Assembly (NCBI GenBank): GCA_028641055.1
Contig: CM054060.1
Location: forward strand, 293,370,660 to 293,434,659
Direction: 5' to 3'
DNA: 64,000 nucleotides
From: Alopecurus myosuroides
Lineage: Eukaryota; Streptophyta; Magnoliopsida; Poales; Poaceae
In this document: one piece after another, positions 11,747-22,800 of the stretch
How the letters are laid out: the number at the start of each line of letters is the position of its first letter
How positions within the stretch are numbered: position 1 is the first letter of the stretch
Notes under the pieces: generated by a model
Database searches by the model: none
Seen by the model: the letters and a program-made list of their open reading frames with translations, nothing else
What the model was told of the DNA's origin: nothing
Position numbers and translations under genes: made by a program

Positions 11747-13184
11747 GGCGGTGCCTCCGTGATCGGTCACACATACGGTTGATGACGACCTCCGTTCCCT
11801 CGATCCAGCGGGGAGGCGGAAGTAGAGGATCCCTCGGAACTCCAGCAGCATGACGACGTGGTGGTGGTGAATAAAACTTCGTTCAGGTCTTCGCCAAGCG
11901 CATGAACATGAGGTGGATCAGCGGGGGGATGGAGATGAAGATGACACCGAGTTGTGTGAGGGAGAGGGATCTGATGCCCTCTATTTATAGGAGGGGAGGC
12001 AGCCACGAAATTTGGTGCCTCCACCTCTCCCCTCATCATGTGGGTGGAGTCTCCACTCAACCCACTCATTCTCTCATCAATTCCCACTCAAAATTCCAAA
12101 GGTTTTCTTTAATAAATAAATAAAACAATTTTATTTCTTTATTTTAATATTTGTTAATCCTATTAACAAACATTAACACTTACCCCCTTGAACTATTTTT
12201 TAATCAAACATTAACATATACCACCTTGAACTATTTCAACATTTCTCGAAAAAATTCTGGTGACTATTTCAATATTCCCCGAAACAATTCCGGTGTTGTC
12301 CAAACTTTTCTCCGATATTCTGTATCCTCTCAAATGCGTCATCAAGCCTTAAGTGTGTCACCTACGGTTCGCGAATAACATAGACATGATCGAGACCCCT
12401 CTCTGATAATCAAAAGCGGGATCTAGAGATCCGTGATGACTCCTATGTATTCAACGATGACTTTCGTGATCGTGTGAACCATCAACGTCGTGACTATTCC
12501 CTTTGTCTCGCGATATTTTACTTGTCCTAGATTCGATCATCGGTATCACCCATACCTTGTTTTGAACTCGTTACTGACAAGTACTCTTTTCTCGTTTCCT
12601 TTATATGACATCCTTGTGACCTAGTCACGTGCTTGCAAGCGGTGTCGATGTGATATCACCGAGAGGGCCCAGAGTATATCTCTTCATCATTTGGATGGAC
12701 AAATACCACTCTTGTTCCATGAGAATCAACTAATACTTTCCGAATACCTAACGGCACCTTTATAGTCACCCTGTTACGGTGTGACGTTTGATGACATCAA
12801 AGCACCCTTCTGTTATGAGTGATTGACATGATCTCATGGTCTAAGGAATAAGTTACTATGTATGTTTGATAAAACAATATAAACTAAATGACTTGATCGC
12901 ATTGTTATACTTAGTTAGGGTCTATGTTCATCGCATCATTCTTCTAATGATATGACCCCGTTATTAACAACATCCAATGTTCATGATCAGGAAACCTTGA
13001 TCATCTATTAATCAACGAGCTAGTTAAAAGAGAGTCTGTACTAGGAACCATTGTTTGTTTTTTAAACACACTTCTATCAACGTTTCCGGTTAATACAATT
13101 CTAGCATAAGAAATAAACATTTATCATAAAAAAGGAATAAGATAATAAGCACTTTATTATTGCCTCTCGGGCAAATTCCCTTCA
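11747..13184 (-). repeat. Copia-type LTR, minus strand, 3' end truncated
   Basis: Read on the minus strand it starts TGAAGGGAATTTGCCCGAGAGGCAATAATAAAG-like sequence at 13184. The 'GCCC.AGAGGCAATAATAAA' opening is characteristic of Angela-like copia LTRs of Triticeae and relatives. A TATA box lies at 11982-11989, followed by a GC-richer leader. The expected CA end is missing where the LTR of G abuts at 11746/11747. There is no PBS or PPT, so this is a solo or broken LTR. It cuts off the end of the 3' LTR of element A at 13185. Confidence 0.75.
11982..11989 (-). promoter_or_regulatory. TATA box of the copia LTR
   Basis: Minus-strand TATAAATA followed by GAGGGCATCAG, inside the palindrome CTATTTATAG at 11981-11990, in the right position to drive LTR transcription toward lower coordinates. 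Confidence 0.6.
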
Positions 13185-14048
13185 GAACCTACACAACACA
13201 ATCAAATCACTTTGCCCCAATGAAGCAGTGAGGTTGTCAAGCTCACCGGTTTTGCTGAACACAAAGAGGTTAAATGTATGGTGTGGAAAACAGTATGAGG
13301 ACAATATGAAAACAGTAGCAGCAGTATTAAAGCAGTGGAAACAGTGTGTGTATTATCATATGAGGAAAATGGACCGGGGTCCACAGTTCACTAGTGGTGT
13401 CTCTCTGTGAAAGATAAATAACATGTGTGGTGAAAAAATTACAGGTGGGTAATTGAAAGAAATGAAGGATGCACCGTAGTGCATATGCAAGACATAAAGA
13501 TTACTATGTGATTCATGCGAGCATTACAACAAGATACATAGACCCTCATCCAACTGCATCTATGACTAACCGAGCAAACCTTGGGTATTAAGTTGCAAGC
13601 AACCGATAATCGCAGTAAGCAAAGTGTGTAATGTAAACAATGAAATCATCCTTAGACAAACCATTGTTGTTTTCTCCCTAATGGCAACAGCACAACCTCC
13701 ATCCGTCACGTTTATGTCACTCGAGCACATATGCAAAGGAGGCATGAACCCGCTATCGAGCATAAATACTCCCTCTTGGAGTTACTAGCATCTACTTGGC
13801 CAGAGAATCTAATAATAACGGAGAGCATGCAAGATCATAAATAACATATGCATGAAGATACCATGGTAGATTGATAACCAGAAGACATAGCATTCAACAT
13901 TCATCAGATGCCAGCAAACATAACATGTAGCATTACATAAAGATGATCTCGATCATGTATCACGAGATCTAAACATGAGGAATAAAGCCGAGGAGAAAAC
14001 TATCTAGCTACTTCTATGGACCCGTAGTCCAGGGATGAACTACTCACG
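13185..14048 (-). repeat. 3' LTR of element A, distal part
   Basis: Closely matches 32749-33615 of A's 5' LTR (shared words such as GGACCGGGGTCCACAGTTCA and CTATCGAGCATAAATACTCC). It ends at 13185 before the LTR terminus. It continues across element K at 24814. TCACG at 14044-14048 is one copy of K's target-site duplication. Confidence 0.9.
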
Positions 14049-17000
14049 TGTCGCACCCTGACTTCTAGGGGATACTCACCGGGCCGAACTGGATAGCAGA
14101 TGCTTGGATTACGGGGCCTAACTGCTCCCGCATCCTCTTACGAGTAGGCCAGCACTTATGTGCGACAACCAAACTCTGCTTATCCATCGTCGATGTAAAC
14201 TATCCCCTAGAGATCAAGATACTACCATTGACGTACTTCAACCATTCACACATGGTATGTCAACGGCGTTAAACGGAATGATACCACAACATATCTCTAA
14301 GACACAAAAGATGGAAATAAGTTGCAACTGGCCCTCACTAGGGCAGAGAATAGCAAATACAATCATCCAGAGGACACATGTTCCAACATAACATCATTAC
14401 ATCACAGCGGAAGCATTCAAAAGGTCTGAGTACAGCCAAATCCAAATGGGCCTGAGAGGTCGGGAAAGAAAAGAAGACGGAGCCCATCCACGTAGTCTCG
14501 GATCCTGCCCGGGTCCGCTATCTACTCGTCAACAGTCTCGTCGTAATCCACGTAGCAGCCACCATGGAGATCCTCGGAATCGTAGTCTGCGTAAACCACA
14601 GCCCCAAAAGGGGTCAGTACATAAAAGTACTGGCAAGCAAGACTCACACTTCACCAACGTGTACCCGGCAACACCAGGTACAAATGCTTCAGGTTCAACG
14701 GAAGAATAGGTGATGTAAACGATGCTGCAGCGGGCTGCACTAACCAACTACAGAGATATACTACAACTTCCGGCTAACAGAAAGAAGATAAGATCGCGTA
14801 TTGTAACCAACTGAAAGTAACTTCAAACAAACCCATCCAATGTCACCCCCTACTAAGGAAGCAACCCAAGGATAACTCACACAGTTGGATTAATGATGGT
14901 TCAGGTTATTGTGTCAATAATACTATTACTAGTCAGATTAGTATTAGTTAGGTGTAAGTTGTTCTGAGTACTTGTTAGCCAGTACTTTCACCAAGTAATC
15001 CATAACCGCGGAAAACACGGCTTCTCGAGAAGATTTAACCCTGCAGGGGTGCACCAATTTGGCCGTACACGTAAGAATACCCCGCCAGATAGGAAATGCA
15101 CTTCCACCAAGCGGGGCACTCAACACAACTCAACTCTTCTTCGCATCAAGCCTAAAGCACCACGTGCTGTGCGTGCGCGGCTAATCGAGCCCCACGAAGA
15201 AAAGGGGACCCTCATAGCACTAGAAGACCACGCCGCCCTAAATGCCGACTACAAAAGTTCCACCCTGGCGCCAAGGGTTCGCACCTGCATATGCATGCAT
15301 CAAATGGAAAGCCCGAACTAAATGTGGCGATTTGGACGAGATGCGAATCGAGTCAAATTGAGGGGGCGCCCATACACGCTTCCCACATGTGGTTAGTGCG
15401 CTCATCATGGATCAGTAGACAAGACCCTTTTCCTATTAGGGTCGACACTAGCAGGCCTCAAAACCACGCCGGGCCTCCTGCCGGTGCCTTATCATCAAAT
15501 TATTATTACCCATAGCATTAACAGGTTGATTGTTTAACCATCGAGCCCATAGAACATAAATAAGTAAGGTAAAAGAAGTAACGGACACCAGACTCGAGCG
15601 AAAGCAACCCTAAGCATGCTAGTAGGACTAAGGCAACAAACAATGGTTATAGGTGTGGAGATGAGGCAATATCAGGGTTCAGGGTATCATGTGATAGGTT
15701 CGGAGAACAAGCAACGATACATATGGCTAGCAGAATAGACAACGGAAAAGTATCGGTAACCAAGGTTGAAAGGAACACAGTGGTTCATGTGAGTGAATAC
15801 TTGACTGCAAACCCAGTAGCCTGGTACTGAGCTAAGTCCTCAAAAGGGGATGTCGTAAGTCTCGTCTGTCTCAACGTCGTCGTCTAATCGAGAAGAAGCA
15901 AACACACAATCGAAAAGAGACGAACAATCAATAACAGGATATAATGCACAATCATGGGATGATGCATGGCAAATTAATTGATGCATCAAAATAAACTAGT
16001 TGACAAGATAACAACATGATTAAATGGACCCACATGCAATTTGGATTGCATATGGAAAGCCCATGAATTTAATGTGGGATTAAATGATCTACAACTAATT
16101 ATCTGGTGAGTTGATTAGCATGATGCATGGATGATGAAAACAAGAAGGAAACAACAAGGGAAAACAATTTGATATGAAGTTTACCAAGTTTAGAATTTTA
16201 TTTATTAAGTTGAGAAAAATGGGCTTCTTAATGAGTTACACAAGCATTTGTTGTTTTCATCAAGTTTAATTGCTCAAAACAGATAACAAAGTTCATATTT
16301 GTAAAGAACACCAAATTTTAGATGGAATACATGTTTCACTTGTTGAAAAAGGATTTAGAATGAATTACTTATGAATTAAACAAGTTTAAGCAAGAATTAA
16401 ATGAATTGATTCAAGTATGAATTTATTTGAAGTTTTATTTGTTCAAAACATCAAACCAAATTCATATTTGAAAAGTTTATACTTTTAGGGTTGGAAAACA
16501 TATTTTATATGTCCCAAAAGAAATTAATTTGACCAAGTTATGAATTTAACAATTTTAAATGATTTAAACAAGGTTTAAATTATTTAACCAATTTTAATTA
16601 ATCAAAACATGAAACAAAGTTTATATTTGGAAAGATGGTTCAAAATAGCATGGAAAACATATTTTATTTGTTGAAATTGGATTTAAAATGAGCAATTTAT
16701 TATTTTGGCAATTTTAAATGCAATAATTAAGAAACAGTTGTTTTCAGCAATTTAAATTATTCAAAACAGCAAACAAAGTTGATATTTGGAAAGTACATGA
16801 AAATTTGATTGGAAAACATATTTAGATTGTGGAATTTGGAATTTTTATGCCCAAGTTATGATTTTTTGCAAAATTAAGTGAATTAAACAAGTTTTTAAAT
16901 ATTTCACCAATTTAAAATATTCAAAACAGTAAAAAAAATTGCATTGAAAAGGTTGAAAACATGTAGCAAATGTTTCACTGAACATTTTGAGCTATTAAAC

Positions 17001-19017
17001 ATAATTTTTGGGTGATTATTGAATTTATTATGCAATTTTCCATAATCATTCTTATTCTGCCATTTTTAGTAAACAGAGGGAAACATGCTCAAAATTAATT
17101 CAATTGTGACCAAATAAAGTATCAATGTGTAGAGTTTGTTAAGACAAATTTTTAGAGCCCAAGTTTGCTTAAATTGGATGAACCAAACTCAAGTTATGAA
17201 ATTACAAAGTTTCCAATTTTTATGGCATTTTCAGTAATTAATTATTTAGTGCAAAAAGTTTTACAGAAACATCTTGCAATTTTGTTAATAATGGAAAGGG
17301 CACAAGATTTTGAATCCACAGGAATTTGAATCATTCAATTTGGAGCAAAATTCAATTTTATATGGATTTTAGAGTTAATTGCTCAGATCTGAGTTGCTGA
17401 AATTCGGGCAGAAAAGAAAACGCAGAAATAAAAAGGTGGGGTTTAGGGGGATCGAACCCAGGACCTGGGCTTGTGCGCAAGGGGTGCTGACCAGTGGGGT
17501 GAGCTCGTGGTTGTTGATAGGAAGGGGACAGTGGGGGGGTATGAGGTGGGGTTTCGCTGTTAACTGAATTTTCAGTTCAGAGAACTGCACGCACGGACAG
17601 AGCGCTCGAGGGATGGTCGCCGGCGAGCGTTGCTGCTGCGCCTCGACGCGGTGTCCGTGCGGGCTAGGGGCGTGGGTGCTGCAAGGGAAGGGAGAGAGAC
17701 AGAGGGGTAGCGAGAGGGAGGAAGGGGAGGGGGACGCTCACCTTGTGCCCTCGAGTGGACAGCGACTAGGAGGAGGCGGACGGTGGCGGAGCAGAGGGCG
17801 ACGGCGACTTGGCGGCGACGGCGGCGGCGCCTCGGGCCGTCCCCGCCCGCGCCGAGAGGTGGAGGAGGAAGAGGGCGGAACGGCGTTTCCATTCCCGCCG
17901 CCAGCCACGGCGGTGGTGCCTCGGAAGGGCGGCGATCGCCGGAGGAGGGAGAGGAGCTCGGTGTGGAGTTCGGTTACAGAGAGTTTCAGTACAGAGAAGG
18001 AAGAGAGAGGGAAAGGGAGAGAATGGAGGCGGGGAGAGGGAAGAGAGGGTTAGGGCACTAGGGTTAGGGCAGGGCTAGGTTTATAGAGGGGATCGATGGA
18101 GCTGCAGCCGTTGCTCTCCTTCTCTGCTACGTGTACAGGCACGATGGAGTCCGTACCGAGGTAGAAGAAAGGTGGGGCTCGAAGGGGTATTGGGCCAAGG
18201 GGGAAGAGGTGGGCTGGGCCTCTCTCTCTGCTGTTAGCTTTTTTATTATTTCTTGCGATTTTTTTTTTTGCTGAAAAGAAATAGGAAGAGAATGAGGGTT
18301 TTTGGGTGAGAAATTTTAGGGAAAAAATTTGTGTGAGCTAGGTATTACAATAGCAACAAAATGCCAATTTTGGTTTTCCAAAGAGTTCAATTTATTTTGC
18401 TGTTTTGTAATTGATTGAATTGGTATGAATTTGAATATTGGGTGATTTATTTAAAAGGAACATTTTCCAAGAGTTTGAACCCTCAAATTATTTGAAACAA
18501 ATTGCTTAACTTTGTTTTAGTAAATTGCAATAATTCCAAAGGGTTGATGTTTGGAATTTTGTTTGAATTTGAACAACATTTGGCTTAAGTGAACTATTAA
18601 AAACCACAATTTTAAATAGTTGAACCTTAGGGATTTAATGGAAACAATTGATTGAAGGGTTTTGTCATTTTCATAATTTTCAAAAGGGTTGCTGTTTTGG
18701 AAATTAATTGAATTTGAAAAGGGTTTGGTATTAAATGAATTTTGTTAGAAACAAAACAACAGTTTTGAAATCACAACTTTTATGGAAACAAATGATTGTT
18801 TTGATTTGAAATATCATTTTGGAAATTGTAACATCACAAGTATGAAACAAAAGGTTTGAAATTTGGTTTGAAATTCAAATAGAAAACAAAGGAAAACAAA
18901 TGAAAACAGAGGAAAACAAAGCAAAACAAATGCAATGAACATGATGTCATGATGCAAAACATAAAATAACAGAGAGCAAACATTCTAATGGCTATTTTTC
19001 ATACTTGGGATGTTACA
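14049..19017 (-). repeat. 3' LTR of element K (4969 bp)
   Basis: Nearly identical to 19846-24813. Within it lie an AT-rich block with a 160-bp periodic repeat (16275-17080), a GC-rich block (about 17580-18060) and a TATAAA at 18085-18080 on the minus strand. Frames such as 17613-18053 and 17572-17892 occur in both LTR copies but are arginine/glycine-rich GC artefacts without known domains. Confidence 0.93.
16275..17080. repeat. Degenerate tandem repeat, about 160-bp period, inside the LTR of K
   Basis: The word CAAAAC followed by a short AAAC/AACAAA variant recurs at 16275, 16444, 16603, 16762 and 16922, spaced 169, 159, 159 and 160 bp. Each is followed at similar offsets by TATTTGGAAAG-like, GGAAAACATATTT-like and CAAGTTATGA-like words. 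The same array is present in the other LTR from 22075. Copies are diverged, so the array is old relative to the two LTRs. Confidence 0.65.
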
Positions 19018-19020
19018 AAA

Positions 19021-19032
19021 CACCCCCCCTTG
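19021..19032 (-). other. Polypurine tract of element K
   Basis: The minus strand reads AAGGGGGGGTG just before the TGTAACATCCC start of the 3' LTR, preceded by GGAATCTCGGGGCGCGATTCC, the usual gypsy 3' end. Confidence 0.85.
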
Positions 19033-19830
19033 AAGGAATCGCGCCCCGAGATTCCTACTGAGAAGGGAAAAGGTCTGAATACTTCTTGCGAAGATCCTCT
19101 TGAGCTGTGACACGTGAAACACATCGTGCACCTTGGATAGTTTTTCTGGAAGTTCTAGACGATAGGCATTCCTGGCAACTCTTCTGGAAATATGTCAGGG
19201 AATTTGGAAACCACCGGAACATTTTCAATTGAAGGAAGAGGTTTTGTATCGAGGGTGTATAGCTGAAATGGAACTTGATTCATTTGGAGAATAGACTATC
19301 TGACCAGAAGGGTGGAACGGAGTTATTGATTAGACGCCGGTGGAAGAACTAAAGTGGAAAGCAACAACAAGGTTTCAACGGACGAAAAGGATTTTGAGAA
19401 GAACAGGATATCGAAGCAACATCGGGAAAACGAGATCAAAACACTCCTGAGGTACTACGGAAAACCCATCCGGGCTTCTAAAGGATCAATATCTACTGGT
19501 TAAAGAATAGAGGATCTGCTTCCGGGGCTTACACGCCTCCGTTCTCAATCGTGAGTAGGCAACATGAGAAATCATGTCACAACCACCTCCATTCCTATGG
19601 TCTAGTAGATGTAACCATCCTAGAGAAACCAGGATACGTGAAATCCTAACTTGAAAGTTTAGATGAGAAGAAAAAACAACGTTGCACTTCCTTACCAGAA
19701 AAGGGAGGGTGGGTGGGGAAAGAAGAAAAAGAACAGAATTCCTACTCTCACGTTTCATTTTTCCTATATAGCTACAAAATAGTTTCTAGACTCAACTACG
19801 ACCAGTAAAAAGGGATCCTACAGGCAGACA

Positions 19831-19843
19831 GGCTCTGATACCA
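19831..19843 (-). other. Primer-binding site of element K (tRNA-Met type)
   Basis: Minus-strand TGGTATCAGAGCC begins two bases after the 5' LTR end at 19846. It is the same primer type as in element F. Confidence 0.9.
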
Positions 19844-19845
19844 TT

Positions 19846-22800
19846 TGTCGCACCCTGACTTCTAGGGGATACTCACCGGGCCGAACTGGATAGCAGATGC
19901 TTGGATTACGGGGCCTAACTGCTCCCGCATCCTCTTACGAGTAGGCCAGCACTTATGTGCGACAACCAAACTCTACTTATCCATCATCGATGTAAACTAT
20001 CCCCTAGAGATCAAGATACTACCATTGACGTACTTCAACCATTCACACATGGTACGTCAACGGCGTTAAACGGAATGATACCACAACATATCTCTAAGAC
20101 ACAAAAGATGGAAATAAGTTGCAACTGGCCCTCACTAGGGCAGAGAATAGCAAATACAATCATCCAGAGGACACATGTCCCAACATAACATCATTACATC
20201 ACAGCGGAAGCATTCAAAAGGTCTGAGTACAGCCAAATCCAAATGGGCCTAAGAGGCCGGGAAAGAAAAGAAGACGGAGCCCATCCACGTAGTCTCGGAT
20301 CCTGCCCGGGTCCTCTATCTACTCGTCAACAGTCTCGTCGTAATCCACGTAGCAGCCACCATGGAGATCCTCGGAATCGTAGTCTGCGTAAACCACAGCC
20401 CCAAAAGGGGTCAGTACATACAAGTACTGGCAAGCAAGACTCACACTTCACCAACGTGTACCCGGCAACACCAGGTACAAATGCTTTAGGTTCAACGGAA
20501 GAATAGGTGATGTAAACGATGCTGCAGTGGGCTGCACTAACCAATTACAGAGATATACTACAACTTCCGGCTAACAGAAAGAAGATAAGATCGCGTATTG
20601 TAACCAACTGAAAGTAACTTCAAACAAACCCATCCAATGTCACTCCCTACTAAGGAAGCAACCCAAGGATAACTCACACAGTTGGATTAATGATGGTTCA
20701 GGTTATTGTGTCAATAATACTATTACTAGTCAGATTAGTATTAGTTAGGTGTAAGTTGTTCTGAGTACTTGTTAGCCAGTACTTTCACCAAGTAATCCAT
20801 AACCGCGGAAAACACGGCTTCTCGAGAAGATTTAACCCTGCAGGGGTGCACCAATTTGGCCGTACACGTAAGAATACCCCGCCAGATAGGAAATGCACTT
20901 CCACCAAGCCCGGCACTCAACACAACTCAACTCTTCTTCGCATCAAGCCCAAAGCACCACGTGCTGTGCGTGCGCGGCTAATCGAGCCCCACGAAGAAAA
21001 GGGGACCCTCATAGCATTGGAAGACCACGCCGCCCTAAATGCTGACTACAAAAGTTCCACCCTGGCGCCAAGGGTTCGCACCTGCATATGCATGCATCAA
21101 ATGGAAATCCCAAACTAAATGTGGCGATTTGGACGAGATGCGAATCGAGTCAAATTGAGGGGGGCGCCCATACACGCTTCCCACATGCGGTTAGTGCGCT
21201 CATCATGGATCAGTAGACAAGACCCTTTTCCTATTAGGGTCGACACTAGCAGGCCTCAAAACCACGTCGGGCCTCCTGCCGGTGCCTTATCATCAAATTA
21301 TTATTACCCATAGCATTAACAGGTTGATTGTTTAACCATCGAGCCCATAGAACATAAATAAGTAAGGTAAAAGAAGTAACGGACAACAGACTCGAGCGAA
21401 AGCAACCCTAAGCATGCTAGTAGGACTAAGGCAACAAACAATGGTTATAGGTGTGGAGATGAGGCAATATCAGGGTTCAGGGTATCATGTGATAGGTTCG
21501 GAGAACAAGCAACGATACATATGGCTAGCAGAATAGACAACGGAAAAGTATCGGTAACCAAGGTTGAAAGGAACACAGTGGTTCATGTGAGTGAATACTT
21601 GTCTGCAAACCCAGTAGCCTGGTACTGAGCTAAGTCCTCAAAAGGGGATGTCGTAAGTCTCGTCTGTCTCAACGTCGTCGTCTAATCGAGAAGAAGCAAA
21701 CACACAATCGAAAAGAGACGAACAATCAATAACAGGATATAATGCACAATCATGGGATGATGCATGGCAAATTAATTGATGCATCAAAATAAACTAGTTG
21801 ACAAGATAACAACATGATTAAATGGACCCACATGCAATTTGGATTGCATATGGAAAGCCCATGAATTTAATGTGGGATTAAATGATCTACAACTAATTAT
21901 CTGGTGAAAGTTGATTAGCATGATGCATGGATGATGAAAACAAGAAGGAAACAACAAGGGAAAACAATTTGATATGAAGTTTACCAAGTTTAGAATTTTA
22001 TTTATTAAGTTGAGAAAAATGGGCTTCTTAATGAGTTACACAAGCATTTGTTGTTTTCATCAAGTTTAATTGCTCAAAACAGATAACAAAGTTCATATTT
22101 GGAAAGAACACCAAATTTTAGATGGAATACATGTTTCACTTGTTGAAAAAGGATTTAGAATGAATTACTTATGAATTAAACAAGTTTAAGCAAGAATTAA
22201 ATGAATTGATTCAAGTATGAATTTATTTGAAGTTTTATTTGTTCAAAACATCAAACCAAATTCATATTTGAAAAGTTTATACTTTTAGGGTTGGAAAACA
22301 TATTTTATATGTCCCAAAAGAAATTAATTTGACCAAGTTATGAATTTAACAATTTTAAATGATTTAAACAAGGTTTAAATTATTTAACCAATTTTAATTA
22401 ATCAAAACATGAAACAAAGTTTATATTTGGAAAGATGGTTCAAAATATCATGGAAAACATATTTTATTTGTTGAAATTGGATTTAAAATGAGCAAGTTAT
22501 TATTTTGGCAATTTTAAATGCAATAATTAAGAAATAGTTGTTTTCAGCAATTTAAATTATTCAAAACATTAAACAAAGTTGATATCTGGAAAGTACATGA
22601 AAAGTTGATTGGAAAACATATTTAGATTGTGGAATTTGGAATTTTTATGCCCAAGTTATGATTTTTGCAAAATTAAGTGAATTAAACAAGTTTTTAAATA
22701 TTTCACCAATTTAAAATATTCAAAACAGTAAACAAATTGCATTGAAAACGTTGAAAACATGTAGCAAATGTTTCACTGAACATTTTGAGCTATTAAACAT

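Larger units (their letters stand above)
19018..19845 (-). pseudogene. Interior of element K: fused pol scraps between PBS and PPT
   Basis: Minus-strand reading gives VPVVSKFPDIFPEELPGMP, the linker just before gypsy reverse transcriptase, near 19235-19170. It runs straight into YRLELPEKLSKVHDVFHV followed by SQLK, the C-terminal end of integrase, at about 19165-19095. Reverse transcriptase, RNase H and most of integrase are missing between them. Upstream, 19845-19250 holds a short leader with no readable gag. The scraps show that K derives from an autonomous chromovirus-like gypsy element by internal deletion. Frames on the other strand here (for example 19486-19758 read as one frame) are not supported. 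Confidence 0.8.

Noticed and set aside
17430..17480. tRNA-like phrase 'GGGGGATCGAACCC' in LTR K (also at 23248)
   Set aside because: Resembles a T-arm, but no acceptor, D-arm or anticodon arm can be built around it.
18040..18070. Interstitial telomere repeat
   Set aside because: Only two or three CCCTAA units in a promoter-leader setting; better described as a telobox.
17572..18078. Several overlapping open frames on both strands, duplicated at 23369-23875
   Set aside because: They lie in the GC-rich leader of LTR K, overlap in three or more frames, are rich in Arg/Gly/Pro and show no domain; duplication is explained by the two LTR copies.
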